A stretch of 64,000 bases of DNA from the NCBI GenBank assembly GCA_964057225.1, contig OZ059898.1:4712001-4776000 (forward strand). The letters run 5' to 3'. This stretch comes from Auanema rhodensis. Lineage: Eukaryota; Nematoda; Chromadorea; Rhabditida; Rhabditidae. A model generated the notes under the pieces. That model was not told where the DNA came from and ran no database searches. It worked only from the letters and a program-made list of their open reading frames with translations. The position numbers and the translations under genes are program-made. Of the stretch, positions 9,701 to 20,494 are shown piece after piece (within the stretch, counting starts at the first letter, position 1; the number at the start of each line of letters is the position of its first letter).

Positions 9701-12700
9701 AATCTGAAGTTCTTAGTCAGATTTGGCTGTGACTTTTCAAATTTCCGGAAAAAAGGTTTATATCGACCCCATCCACAAGATTTGTTCACAAAAAAGTTCA
9801 GGCTGTAGGCACGTTGTGTCCGGTGATTGTTCGATTTTGTCAAAGATCAAAATCTATAATTAAATAAAAATACTCTGAGGTTGGGTATTCAGATGTGCAG
9901 AATCTGAAGTTCTTAGTCAGATTTGGCTGTGACTTTTCAAATTTCCGGAAAAAAGGTTTATATCGACCCCATCCACAAGATTTGTTCACAAAAAAGTTCA
10001 GGCTGTAGGCACGTTGTGTCCGGTGATTGTTCGATTTTGTCAAAGATTATTAACTATAATCAAATAAAAATACTCTGAGGTTGGGTATTCAGATGTGCAG
10101 AATCTGAAGTTCTTAGTCAGATTTGGCTGTGACTTTTCAAATTTCCGGAAAAAAGGTTTATATCGACCCCATCCACAAGATTTGTTCACAAAAAAGTTCA
10201 GGCTGTAGGCACGTTGTGTCCGGTGATTGTTCGATTTTGTCAAAGATCAAAATCTATAATCAAATAAAAATACTCTGAGGTTGGGTATTCAGATGTGCAG
10301 AATCTCAATTTCTTAGTGAGATTTGGCTGTGACTTTTCAAATTTCCGGAAAAAAGGTTTATATCGACCCCATCCACAAGATTTGTTCACAAAAAAGTTCA
10401 GGCTGTAGGCACGTTGTGTCCGGTGATTGTTCGATTTTGTCAAAGATCAAAATCTATAATTAAATAAAAATACTCTGAGGTTGGGTATTCAGATGTGCAG
10501 AATCTGAAGTTCTTAGTCAGATTTGGCTGTGACTTTTCAAATTTCCGGAAAAAAGGTTTATATCGACCCCATCCACAAGATTTGTTCACAAAAAAGTTCA
10601 GGCTGTAGGCACGTTGTGTCCGGTGATTGTTCGATTTTGTCAAAGATTATTAACTATAATCAAATAAAAATACTCTGAGGTTGGGTATTCAGATGTGCAG
10701 AATCTCAATTTCTTAGTGAGATTTGGCTGTGACTTTTCAAATTTCCGGAAAAAAGGTTTATATCGACCCCATCCACAAGATTTGTTCACAAAAAAGTTCA
10801 GGCTGTAGGCACGTTGTGTCCGGTGATTGTTCGATTTTGTCAAAGATCAAAATCTATAATCAAATAAAAATACTCTGAGGTTGGGTATTCAGATGTGCAG
10901 AATCTGAAGTTCTTAGTCAGATTTGGCTGTGACTTTTCAAATTTCCGGAAAAAAGGTTTATATCGACCCCATCCACAAGATTTGTTCACAAAAAAGTTCA
11001 GGCTGTAGGCACGTTGTGTCCGGTGATTGTTCGATTTTGTCAAAGATCAAAATCTATAATCAAATAAAAATACTCTGAGGTTGGGTATTCAGATGTGCAG
11101 AATCTCAATTTCTTAGTGAGATTTGGCTGTGACTTTTCAAATTTCCGGAAAAAAGGTTTATATCGACCCCATCCACAAGATTTGTTCACAAAAAAGTTCA
11201 GGCTGTAGGCACGTTGTGTCCGGTGATTGTTCGATTTTGTCAAAGATTATTAACTATAATCAAATAAAAATACTCTGAGGTTGGGTATTCAGATGTGCAG
11301 AATCTGAAGTTCTTAGTCAGATTTGGCTGTGACTTTTCAAATTTCCGGAAAAAAGGTTTATATCGACCCCATCCACAAGATTTGTTCACAAAAAAGTTCA
11401 GGCTGTAGGCACGTTGTGTCCGGTGATTGTTCGATTTTGTCAAAGATCAAAATCTATAATCAAATAAAAATACTCTGAGGTTGGGTATTCAGATGTGCAG
11501 AATCTCAATTTCTTAGTGAGATTTGGCTGTGACTTTTCAAATTTCCGGAAAAAAGGTTTATATCGACCCCATCCACAAGATTTGTTCACAAAAAAGTTCA
11601 GGCTGTAGGCACGTTGTGTCCGGTGATTGTTCGATTTTGTCAAAGATCAAAATCTATAATTAAATAAAAATACTCTGAGGTTGGGTATTCAGATGTGCAG
11701 AATCTGAAGTTCTTAGTCAGATTTGGCTGTGACTTTTCAAATTTCCGGAAAAAAGGTTTATATCGACCCCATCCACAAGATTTGTTCACAAAAAAGTTCA
11801 GGCTGTAGGCACGTTGTGTCCGGTGATTGTTCGATTTTGTCAAAGATCAAAATCTATAATTAAATAAAAATACTCTGAGGTTGGGTATTCAGATGTGCAG
11901 AATCTGAAGTTCTTAGTCAGATTTGGCTGTGACTTTTCAAATTTCCGGAAAAAAGGTTTATATCGACCCCATCCACAAGATTTGTTCACAAAAAAGTTCA
12001 GGCTGTAGGCACGTTGTGTCCGGTGATTGTTCGATTTTGTCAAAGATCAAAATCTATAATCAAATAAAAATACTCTGAGGTTGGGTATTCAGATGTGCAG
12101 AATCTCAATTTCTTAGTGAGATTTGGCTGTGACTTTTCAAATTTCCGGAAAAAAGGTTTATATCGACCCCATCCACAAGATTTGTTCACAAAAAAGTTCA
12201 GGCTGTAGGCACGTTGTGTCCGGTGATTGTTCGATTTTGTCAAAGATTATTAACTATAATCAAATAAAAATACTCTGAGGTTGGGTATTCAGATGTGCAG
12301 AATCTGAAGTTCTTAGTCAGATTTGGCTGTGACTTTTCAAATTTCCGGAAAAAAGGTTTATATCGACCCCATCCACAAGATTTGTTCACAAAAAAGTTCA
12401 GGCTGTAGGCACGTTGTGTCCGGTGATTGTTCGATTTTGTCAAAGATCAAAATCTATAATCAAATAAAAATACTCTGAGGTTGGGTATTCAGATGTGCAG
12501 AATCTGAAGTTCTTAGTCAGATTTGGCTGTGACTTTTCAAATTTCCGGAAAAAAGGTTTATATCGACCCCATCCACAAGATTTGTTCACAAAAAAGTTCA
12601 GGCTGTAGGCACGTTGTGTCCGGTGATTGTTCGATTTTGTCAAAGATCAAAATCTATAATCAAATAAAAATACTCTGAGGTTGGGTATTCAGATGTGCAG

Positions 12701-15700
12701 AATCTCAATTTCTTAGTGAGATTTGGCTGTGACTTTTCAAATTTCCGGAAAAAAGGTTTATATCGACCCCATCCACAAGATTTGTTCACAAAAAAGTTCA
12801 GGCTGTAGGCACGTTGTGTCCGGTGATTGTTCGATTTTGTCAAAGATCAAAATCTATAATCAAATAAAAATACTCTGAGGTTGGGTATTCAGATGTGCAG
12901 AATCTGAAGTTCTTAGTCAGATTTGGCTGTGACTTTTCAAATTTCCGGAAAAAAGGTTTATATCGACCCCATCCACAAGATTTGTTCACAAAAAAGTTCA
13001 GGCTGTAGGCACGTTGTGTCCGGTGATTGTTCGATTTTGTCAAAGATTATTAACTATAATCAAATAAAAATACTCTGAGGTTGGGTATTCAGATGTGCAG
13101 AATCTCAATTTCTTAGTGAGATTTGGCTGTGACTTTTCAAATTTCCGGAAAAAAGGTTTATATCGACCCCATCCACAAGATTTGTTCACAAAAAAGTTCA
13201 GGCTGTAGGCACGTTGTGTCCGGTGATTGTTCGATTTTGTCAAAGATCAAAATCTATAATCAAATAAAAATACTCTGAGGTTGGGTATTCAGATGTGCAG
13301 AATCTGAAGTTCTTAGTCAGATTTGGCTGTGACTTTTCAAATTTCCGGAAAAAAGGTTTATATCGACCCCATCCACAAGATTTGTTCACAAAAAAGTTCA
13401 GGCTGTAGGCACGTTGTGTCCGGTGATTGTTCGATTTTGTCAAAGATCAAAATCTATAATCAAATAAAAATACTCTGAGGTTGGGTATTCAGATGTGCAG
13501 AATCTCAATTTCTTAGTGAGATTTGGCTGTGACTTTTCAAATTTCCGGAAAAAAGGTTTATATCGACCCCATCCACAAGATTTGTTCACAAAAAAGTTCA
13601 GGCTGTAGGCACGTTGTGTCCGGTGATTGTTCGATTTTGTCAAAGATTATTAACTATAATCAAATAAAAATACTCTGAGGTTGGGTATTCAGATGTGCAG
13701 AATCTGAAGTTCTTAGTCAGATTTGGCTGTGACTTTTCAAATTTCCGGAAAAAAGGTTTATATCGACCCCATCCACAAGATTTGTTCACAAAAAAGTTCA
13801 GGCTGTAGGCACGTTGTGTCCGGTGATTGTTCGATTTTGTCAAAGATCAAAATCTATAATCAAATAAAAATACTCTGAGGTTGGGTATTCAGATGTGCAG
13901 AATCTCAATTTCTTAGTGAGATTTGGCTGTGACTTTTCAAATTTCCGGAAAAAAGGTTTATATCGACCCCATCCACAAGATTTGTTCACAAAAAAGTTCA
14001 GGCTGTAGGCACGTTGTGTCCGGTGATTGTTCGATTTTGTCAAAGATTATTAACTATAATCAAATAAAAATACTCTGAGGTTGGGTATTCAGATGTGCAG
14101 AATCTGAATTTCTTAGTCAGATTTGGCTGTGACTTTTCAAATTTCCGGAAAAAAGGTTTATATCGACCCCATCCACAAGATTTGTTCACAAAAAAGTTCA
14201 GGCTGTAGGCACGTTGTGTCCGGTGATTGTTCGATTTTGTCAAAGATCAAAATCTATAATCAAATAAAAATACTCTGAGGTTGGGTATTCAGATGTGCAG
14301 AATCTCAATTTCTTAGTGAGATTTGGCTGTGACTTTTCAAATTTCCGGAAAAAAGGTTTATATCGACCCCATCCACAAGATTTGTTCACAAAAAAGTTCA
14401 GGCTGTAGGCACGTTGTGTCCGGTGATTGTTCGATTTTGTCAAAGATTATTAACTATAATCAAATAAAAATACTCTGAGGTTGGGTATTCAGATGTGCAG
14501 AATCTGAAGTTCTTAGTCAGATTTGGCTGTGACTTTTCAAATTTCCGGAAAAAAGGTTTATATCGACCCCATCCACAAGATTTGTTCACAAAAAAGTTCA
14601 GGCTGTAGGCACGTTGTGTCCGGTGATTGTTCGATTTTGTCAAAGATTATTAACTATAATCAAATAAAAATACTCTGAGGTTGGGTATTCAGATGTGCAG
14701 AATCTGAATTTCTTAGTCAGATTTGGCTGTGACTTTTCAAATTTCCGGAAAAAAGGTTTATATCGACCCCATCCACAAGATTTGTTCACAAAAAAGTTCA
14801 GGCTGTAGGCACGTTGTGTCCGGTGATTGTTCGATTTTGTCAAAGATCAAAATCTATAATCAAATAAAAATACTCTGAGGTTGGGTATTCAGATGTGCAG
14901 AATCTCAATTTCTTAGTGAGATTTGGCTGTGACTTTTCAAATTTCCGGAAAAAAGGTTTATATCGACCCCATCCACAAGATTTGTTCACAAAAAAGTTCA
15001 GGCTGTAGGCACGTTGTGTCCGGTGATTGTTCGATTTTGTCAAAGATTATTAACTATAATCAAATAAAAATACTCTGAGGTTGGGTATTCAGATGTGCAG
15101 AATCTGAATTTCTTAGTCAGATTTGGCTGTGACTTTTCAAATTTCCGGAAAAAAGGTTTATATCGACCCCATCCACAAGATTTGTTCACAAAAAAGTTCA
15201 GGCTGTAGGCACGTTGTGTCCGGTGATTGTTCGATTTTGTCAAAGATCAAAATCTATAATCAAATAAAAATACTCTGAGGTTGGGTATTCAGATGTGCAG
15301 AATCTCAATTTCTTAGTGAGATTTGGCTGTGACTTTTCAAATTTCCGGAAAAAAGGTTTATATCGACCCCATCCACAAGATTTGTTCACAAAAAAGTTCA
15401 GGCTGTAGGCACGTTGTGTCCGGTGATTGTTCGATTTTGTCAAAGATCAAAATCTATAATTAAATAAAAATACTCTGAGGTTGGGTATTCAGATGTGCAG
15501 AATCTGAAGTTCTTAGTCAGATTTGGCTGTGACTTTTCAAATTTCCGGAAAAAAGGTTTATATCGACCCCATCCACAAGATTTGTTCACAAAAAAGTTCA
15601 GGCTGTAGGCACGTTGTGTCCGGTGATTGTTCGATTTTGTCAAAGATTATTAACTATAATCAAATAAAAATACTCTGAGGTTGGGTATTCAGATGTGCAG

Positions 15701-16053
15701 AATCTGAATTTCTTAGTCAGATTTGGCTGTGACTTTTCAAATTTCCGGAAAAAAGGTTTATATCGACCCCATCCACAAGATTTGTTCACAAAAAAGTTCA
15801 GGCTGTAGGCACGTTGTGTCCGGTGATTGTTCGATTTTGTCAAAGATTATTAACTATAATCAAATAAAAATACTCTGAGGTTGGGTATTCAGATGTGCAG
15901 AATCTGAAGTTCTTAGTCAGATTTGGCTGTGACTTTTCAAATTTCCGGAAAAAAGGTTTATATCGACCCCATCCACAAGATTTGTTCACAAAAAAGTTCA
16001 GGCTGTAGGCACGTTGTGTCCGGTGATTGTTCGATTTTGTCAAAGATCAAAAT
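6758..16053. repeat. 200-bp satellite array, segment 2
   Basis: About 46.5 monomers, in register with segment 1 once the DIRS element is removed; unit starts fall at 6840, 7040 and so on. A subfamily with AATCTCAATTTCTTAGTGAG alternates irregularly with the common AATCTGAAGTTCTTAGTCAG form from 9440 on, giving two- and three-monomer higher-order repeats. The series 10640-11643 recurs at 13040-14043. Unit 7240 is odd: TGTTCACAAG replaces the usual ACTCTGAGG. No gene is supported. Confidence 0.97.
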
Positions 16054-16249
16054 TAGAATTTTTTTACTATAATAAGACGTAAAAAAGAGATTATATTTAT
16101 TCGACTGTTAGCTATATTGTTTACATTGACCTCACGTTACAAAAAAAAAAATTTTTTTTGAATAGGGTAATAAGACCGTGGGAAAGGCGGGCTTTAAGTA
16201 TTGGCGGGAACCGGGTTCTCAAGTCAATTCTATCAGTAAAACACTTCAT
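16054..16249. repeat. Right ITR plus 37-bp extension of DIRS copy 2
   Basis: In plus orientation the 37-bp extension is at 16054-16090, followed by the ITR, whose A11T8 tract begins at 16141. It is the inverted match of the arm at 20335-20494. The A-tract is one base longer than in copy 1. Confidence 0.92.
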
Positions 16250-16436
16250 AATTTCTAAAAAGTTAAAGGGGATACAAAACGATACTGACAGAGAGATCTT
16301 CGGATAGGGATGAGCAGGATCTATCTTCGTGGAACTGGGTTCTTCGAGGGGCGTCGGAATCTAAAGAAAAACGTAATCTAGAGAGCGCGAGGAAGGGACT
16401 CCGTAGGTGGAGACCAAGGGGTGGAAGGTGGGACTC

Positions 16437-16514
16437 CAGTCGAATAAATATAATCTCTTTTTTACGTCTTATTATAGTAAAAAAATTCTATTATATTTAT
16501 TCGACTGTTAGCTA
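16437..16514. repeat. Internal complementary region of DIRS copy 2
   Basis: Same composite as in copy 1, on the other strand. It contains complements of both termini of the element and covers the recombinase stop codon. The 16250-16436 stretch between it and the ITR is the same non-coding spacer as 6376-6561. Confidence 0.92.
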
Positions 16515-17593
16515 GTTAAAGAAAATAAGGAGTCCTGGAAAGAGCGTCTCTTGCAATAGTGTTTGAAGAAGGTGCTTTCCGAGGCCCAGTTAGCTGCGTC
16601 TAAAATAGTTTTGACAGGCAGTCCATTCTCAAAAGCTTTGGACGTGGCGGCAGCACGTACTGAGTGAGCTTTGAATTTTGTGGGGATTCCCGCTTCTTCT
16701 AGGCAAGTTCTAATCCAACCCGCTACCGTAGTTGCGACTACTGGTTCTCCTCTGTTAATGCTAACTAGAAGGTTTCGCGATCGACGAGTATGCATGGTAG
16801 CCGACAGGTAGGCATTTATGCAATCAATGGGGCAGACAAGAGGGCGTTCTGAATGGCTTTCGAAACAAGCTTCGCGGGGAGGGCCCTTGCCCCTATTCTT
16901 GTTCCTGAATTCGATGAAGAAGGTGACCCCTCGTGTGTCAAAGCGCATGTGGTCGAGTGATAGCGCCGATAGTTCCGATGCTCGTTGAGGGGAGCACATA
17001 GCTAAGAGGGTAGCAAGCTTGCGGGTTAGACAGTCTAAGGACAGCGAATCGTTAGGACCTAGACTTTCTAGGTGAGCCAGGACCGTAGAAGGGTCCCAGA
17101 TATCCATGTATCTAGCGTGTGGAGGCTTGGAACGATATATCCCGCGGAGAAGCTTTTTTAACATCGGATCGTCCCGGAGTGGGGGAGTTACGGAATAGTG
17201 TTCAGCGAGAAGGCAGAGAGCCGCCCTTGCTGTAGCAGCTGAGGAAAAACCGTTGTTCTCTGCCCGATGGGCTAAGAAATTGGCAACATTTTTTGCATTG
17301 GGGATGAACTCGATCTGGGATAGCTTGCAATAATTCTCCCAAGCTCTGTAAGCCGTGTTATATTGTTTTCGGGTACCAGGAGCGAAAGCGTTTACCAATA
17401 GTAGTTTGGTCTGGTCCGATATTCCTTCTATGCTGGCGGTGAAATCCTCCACGCCGCCAGGAAAAAATTTCTTGTCCCCAGGAGGGGGTGAGAGTTGCCT
17501 TTCTTGTCTTGGAGAAGGCTGGGATGATGGAGGCTCATTGGGGGTTCCTGGACTAGTTGGGACAGAAGGGGAAACCAGATCTGGCTTTTCCAA
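16508..17593 (-). CDS. DIRS tyrosine recombinase, copy 2
   Basis: Identical to the copy 1 recombinase frame except for I293 (ATT) in place of F293 (TTT), at about 16712-16714. The catalytic residues R204, H310, R313, W336 and Y346 are all kept. As in copy 1 the open frame begins at a TTG with no ATG before codon 144, overlaps the upstream ORF and is -1 to it, so expression by frameshift is expected. The substitution is outside the catalytic motifs and gives no reason to think either copy is dead. Confidence 0.92.
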   Translation of the reverse strand: MEKPDLVSPSVPTSPGTPNEPPSSQPSPRQERQLSPPPGDKKFFPGGVEDFTASIEGISDQTKLLLVNAFAPGTRKQYNTAYRAWENYCKLSQIEFIPNAKNVANFLAHRAENNGFSSAATARAALCLLAEHYSVTPPLRDDPMLKKLLRGIYRSKPPHARYMDIWDPSTVLAHLESLGPNDSLSLDCLTRKLATLLAMCSPQRASELSALSLDHMRFDTRGVTFFIEFRNKNRGKGPPREACFESHSERPLVCPIDCINAYLSATMHTRRSRNLLVSINRGEPVVATTVAGWIRTCLEEAGIPTKFKAHSVRAAATSKAFENGLPVKTILDAANWASESTFFKHYCKRRSFQDSLFSLTS

Positions 17594-20304
17594 AGTGGAG
17601 CGATCAGGATGGCCTGTCGTCCTGAGTCTGCCAACTTGTTGATGGTCCTCTTGAGGAGGTGGAAGGGCGGGAAGACGAAGAGAAGTCCTTGCGGCAGCTG
17701 TTTCCAGTTGTGAGAGAAGGCGTCTACGCAGAATGCGTTCTCGTCTAGAAGGAAAGAGCAGTAAAGTGGTGCCTTTGCGTTCCAGGAGGATGCAAAAAGA
17801 TCAAATGAAGGGGTACCGAATCTTTGGAAAATACTCGCAGTCGTCTCCGGATGGAGGGACCAATCTTCGTGAAGGCATCTACCCCTGGAGAGTTGGTCTG
17901 CAATGTGATTCAGTCTGCCGGCGATGTGCGTTGCTCTGACTCGGATATTGCGCTCCCTGCAGAAGTGCCAGAGCTTACGGGCTATTTCCGAACCTCGTTC
18001 TGAGGCCGAGCCACCCCGCCTGTTGATGTAAGTTATCGCCGATGTGTTATCGATTAACAGTAACACGTCAATATTGCACCACTCAGTGCCGAAATGGACC
18101 AGGGCTTTGAAGGCCGCAATAAGTTCCAACCAGTTTATGTGATAAGCATATTTCTCCTTGATTGACCATTTCCCTGAGATAGTGTTGCCTTCCCATGATG
18201 CTCCATATCCTTCACCGGAGGCGTCCGATGTAATGGACAGGGATGGAGAGAAGGGTACAAGTGAACTCGGGGAGCCTAGTGTGCAAGATTCTTCTGATAG
18301 GAAGGCACGTAAGGTATCCCGAAGGTCTCCTACAATAGAGACCTGAGCGGAAAGCTCGTTGGGGTCGTTTAGGTTGGGAAAACCTATGCCCCGTAAATCT
18401 CTTTGAGTTTGTCTAACCCAAAAGGAAAAATGTGGGTGTACCACAGTGGCGAAGTTGATTCTCCCGAGGAGGGAGGCCAGTTTCCGGAGTGGGGAGGCCT
18501 GGGATCTGAGAAGGACCGACAGGGAGGTGCTTATAGCCTCCCGTTTTTCTGTTGGCAGGCGCCATTCAAGAGAGCGCGTGTCTATTTCTAAACCTAGAAA
18601 ATCGAGCGATTGGGTAGGGCTTAAGATGGATTTAAGCATGTTAATAGAGAAACCCGCGTCACGGAATAGATCTATAGCACGAGACGCATGATCGGCCACT
18701 CTTGTGGCTGACCTGTCTAGAAAAAGCCAGTCGTCAAGGTAGTTGATTAGGCGAATTCCCTGATCCCTGAGGAGCGCTGCAAGCACCCTCATCAGCTTAT
18801 GAAACACGTATGGGGCTGCGTTTAGGCCGAAAGGAAGGACGCAGAACACGTATGATCTGCCCTCTATATCAAAGCCCAGGTAGGGTTGATGTTCTATTGC
18901 CACAGGGATAGAATGATAGGCCGACTGGAAGTCCACCTTGCATAACCAATCATTGCGTTGCAACACCGATGGGAGGTCCCTAACGGATTCCAGCTTGAAC
19001 CGGGGTGTCTCTATGAAGGTGTTAAGCGTCTTCAAGTTGAGGATAAAGCGGCTGGACCCATCGGACTTGGGTACTAGAAAAGTAGAGGACCGGAAGATCC
19101 TTTCGCCAGGTCTAGCCGGTCTGATTGCCCCCGTCTCCAAAAGCTCCGCAAGGAGAGGGTTAGCCGGAAGAGATTGCGGTAACGATGTCAGATTTGACAG
19201 AAGGCGCTTAGGTTTACTACCTGCGAAAGGGAGGCGGTAGCCTTTTACCGTCTGAAGGATATCCTGGTCTTTAGAGAGGGAACCCCAAAAGTCTAGGTGG
19301 GACGAAAGAGCACCTGCTCGAAAATGGACGCACCTGCTATAGGAGTTAGCCTTGTGGATGGGTCGTGTTGATGGTCCCGATCGTTGGTTCGATGACGGTC
19401 TTGGACGTTGATGATCTCGGGAACTTGAATTGGTTCTTGAGTTTCTAGAGAGTTCAGAGAAAGCCGAGATTTCTGCCCTTAGCTTCTTTCCGAAGAGTTC
19501 CGGGACTGAGTCCTGAGAATAAAGATTAATAGACGTTGGTCGCTTATGGCATCCTACCTCCTGAGAGTTGTCGAGAGACATGGTAGAACCGTAGAGCGGG
19601 GCCCTTTTGTAGCTAGGCATAGCCTTGATGGGCTGAGAGTACTTCATTTTAAGAAGTGCGATCTCTCTGAGGTGAGTATAATCCGTCTTGATATTGGCGC
19701 TGAGGAATCTTTCTGTCACGTTGATGTATGCCTGTTGTTTGGAGGAAAGTGGAGACTTGTTATCGATCTTCGCAAGTTTCCTGATGATCCGTAGGCCGGC
19801 GAGCGCATTGAGCGTGTTCTCGTAAGAGGCCCTGATGTCAGCCTCGCTGATCTTCACTGATGGCTTGACTGAGCTATCCACGTGGGTGGTGTATTTCTCA
19901 TCCAGGCATGGTAGACGGGCGAATGGAGAATCGAGTATTGGGAGCTCAGATAAGATGTCGGCTCTTTCGGTGTGCGTCATGGAGCAACCGGAGGCAAGAC
20001 GCTCGAAGTCGGCAAGTTCGGAACCGGAGAGGCGGACTACAGGCCTGGTTCTAGGTCCTTGAGATTCTGGTGGCATGGGCACGAAGTCGTCCTCGTCCGA
20101 GGAGTCATGTCGAACTTGATCGAGTTCTTCATGGGAGTTCACCGAGTGATCGCCTTGGGTTGAGTCCGTAGGTGTGAGACGGCCATCGCGTCGTGAAGAT
20201 TCCAAAGAGCCGTCTGATGAGATCGAGACGGATGAGCGGCCTCTTTTCGGGGCAGGCTCATGATCAGGGGCTTGTCCCTTCTTGGTAGTGCGAGCGGGGG
20301 CCAT
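17428..20304 (-). CDS. DIRS gag - reverse transcriptase - RNase H - methyltransferase-like protein, copy 2
   Basis: A 958-aa protein from the ATG at 20304, with the same sequence as copy 1, including YLDDW at 522-526, the four RNase H acidic residues and the FPPF variant of the methyltransferase-like domain. No stop or frameshift interrupts it. The ATG is the first in the frame and lies just inside the ITR. Together with the recombinase this copy appears coding-competent. Confidence 0.92.
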   Translation of the reverse strand: MAPARTTKKGQAPDHEPAPKRGRSSVSISSDGSLESSRRDGRLTPTDSTQGDHSVNSHEELDQVRHDSSDEDDFVPMPPESQGPRTRPVVRLSGSELADFERLASGCSMTHTERADILSELPILDSPFARLPCLDEKYTTHVDSSVKPSVKISEADIRASYENTLNALAGLRIIRKLAKIDNKSPLSSKQQAYINVTERFLSANIKTDYTHLREIALLKMKYSQPIKAMPSYKRAPLYGSTMSLDNSQEVGCHKRPTSINLYSQDSVPELFGKKLRAEISAFSELSRNSRTNSSSRDHQRPRPSSNQRSGPSTRPIHKANSYSRCVHFRAGALSSHLDFWGSLSKDQDILQTVKGYRLPFAGSKPKRLLSNLTSLPQSLPANPLLAELLETGAIRPARPGERIFRSSTFLVPKSDGSSRFILNLKTLNTFIETPRFKLESVRDLPSVLQRNDWLCKVDFQSAYHSIPVAIEHQPYLGFDIEGRSYVFCVLPFGLNAAPYVFHKLMRVLAALLRDQGIRLINYLDDWLFLDRSATRVADHASRAIDLFRDAGFSINMLKSILSPTQSLDFLGLEIDTRSLEWRLPTEKREAISTSLSVLLRSQASPLRKLASLLGRINFATVVHPHFSFWVRQTQRDLRGIGFPNLNDPNELSAQVSIVGDLRDTLRAFLSEESCTLGSPSSLVPFSPSLSITSDASGEGYGASWEGNTISGKWSIKEKYAYHINWLELIAAFKALVHFGTEWCNIDVLLLIDNTSAITYINRRGGSASERGSEIARKLWHFCRERNIRVRATHIAGRLNHIADQLSRGRCLHEDWSLHPETTASIFQRFGTPSFDLFASSWNAKAPLYCSFLLDENAFCVDAFSHNWKQLPQGLLFVFPPFHLLKRTINKLADSGRQAILIAPLWKSQIWFPLLSQLVQEPPMSLHHPSLLQDKKGNSHPLLGTRNFFLAAWRISPPA
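17433..17470 (-). promoter_or_regulatory. Candidate -1 ribosomal frameshift signal, DIRS copy 2
   Basis: Reverse complement of the copy 1 signal: the A AAT TTT heptamer is at 17464-17470 and the 7-bp stem at 17433-17460. Identical in sequence to copy 1. Confidence 0.7.
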
Positions 20305-20334
20305 AGCGACCAACCGTGAGGCTCGAAACAAAAA

Positions 20335-20494
20335 TATGAAGTGTTTTACTGATAGAATTGACTTGAGAACCCGGTTCCCGCCAATACTTAAAGCCCGCCT
20401 TTCCCACGGTCTTATTACCCTATTCAAAAAAAATTTTTTTTTTTGTAACGTGAGGTCAATGTAAACAATATAGCTAACAGTCGAATAAATATAA
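20335..20494. repeat. Left ITR of DIRS copy 2
   Basis: A 160-bp arm with A8T11, the exact complement of the A11T8 in the other arm of this copy. In copy 1 both arms carry the shorter tract. Confidence 0.92.

Larger units (their letters stand above)
16054..20494 (-). mobile_element. DIRS-type tyrosine-recombinase retrotransposon, copy 2 (4441 bp, inverted)
   Basis: Reverse-strand copy of the element at 2319-6757, almost identical along its whole length. The two extra bases are one additional A/T in each ITR homopolymer tract. It interrupts a satellite monomer between its positions 14 and 15. The flanks (CAAAGATCAAAAT and CTATAATTAAAT) join to an intact monomer with no target-site duplication. 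Because the bases on either side differ from the element ends, this copy fixes the termini without ambiguity. Near identity and intact ORFs indicate recent activity. Confidence 0.95.

Noticed and set aside
2385-20427. Short ORFs antisense to the DIRS polyprotein (60-100 codons) in both copies
   Set aside because: They are shadows of the conserved RT/RNase H frame, start mostly mid-domain on the other strand and have no features of their own.
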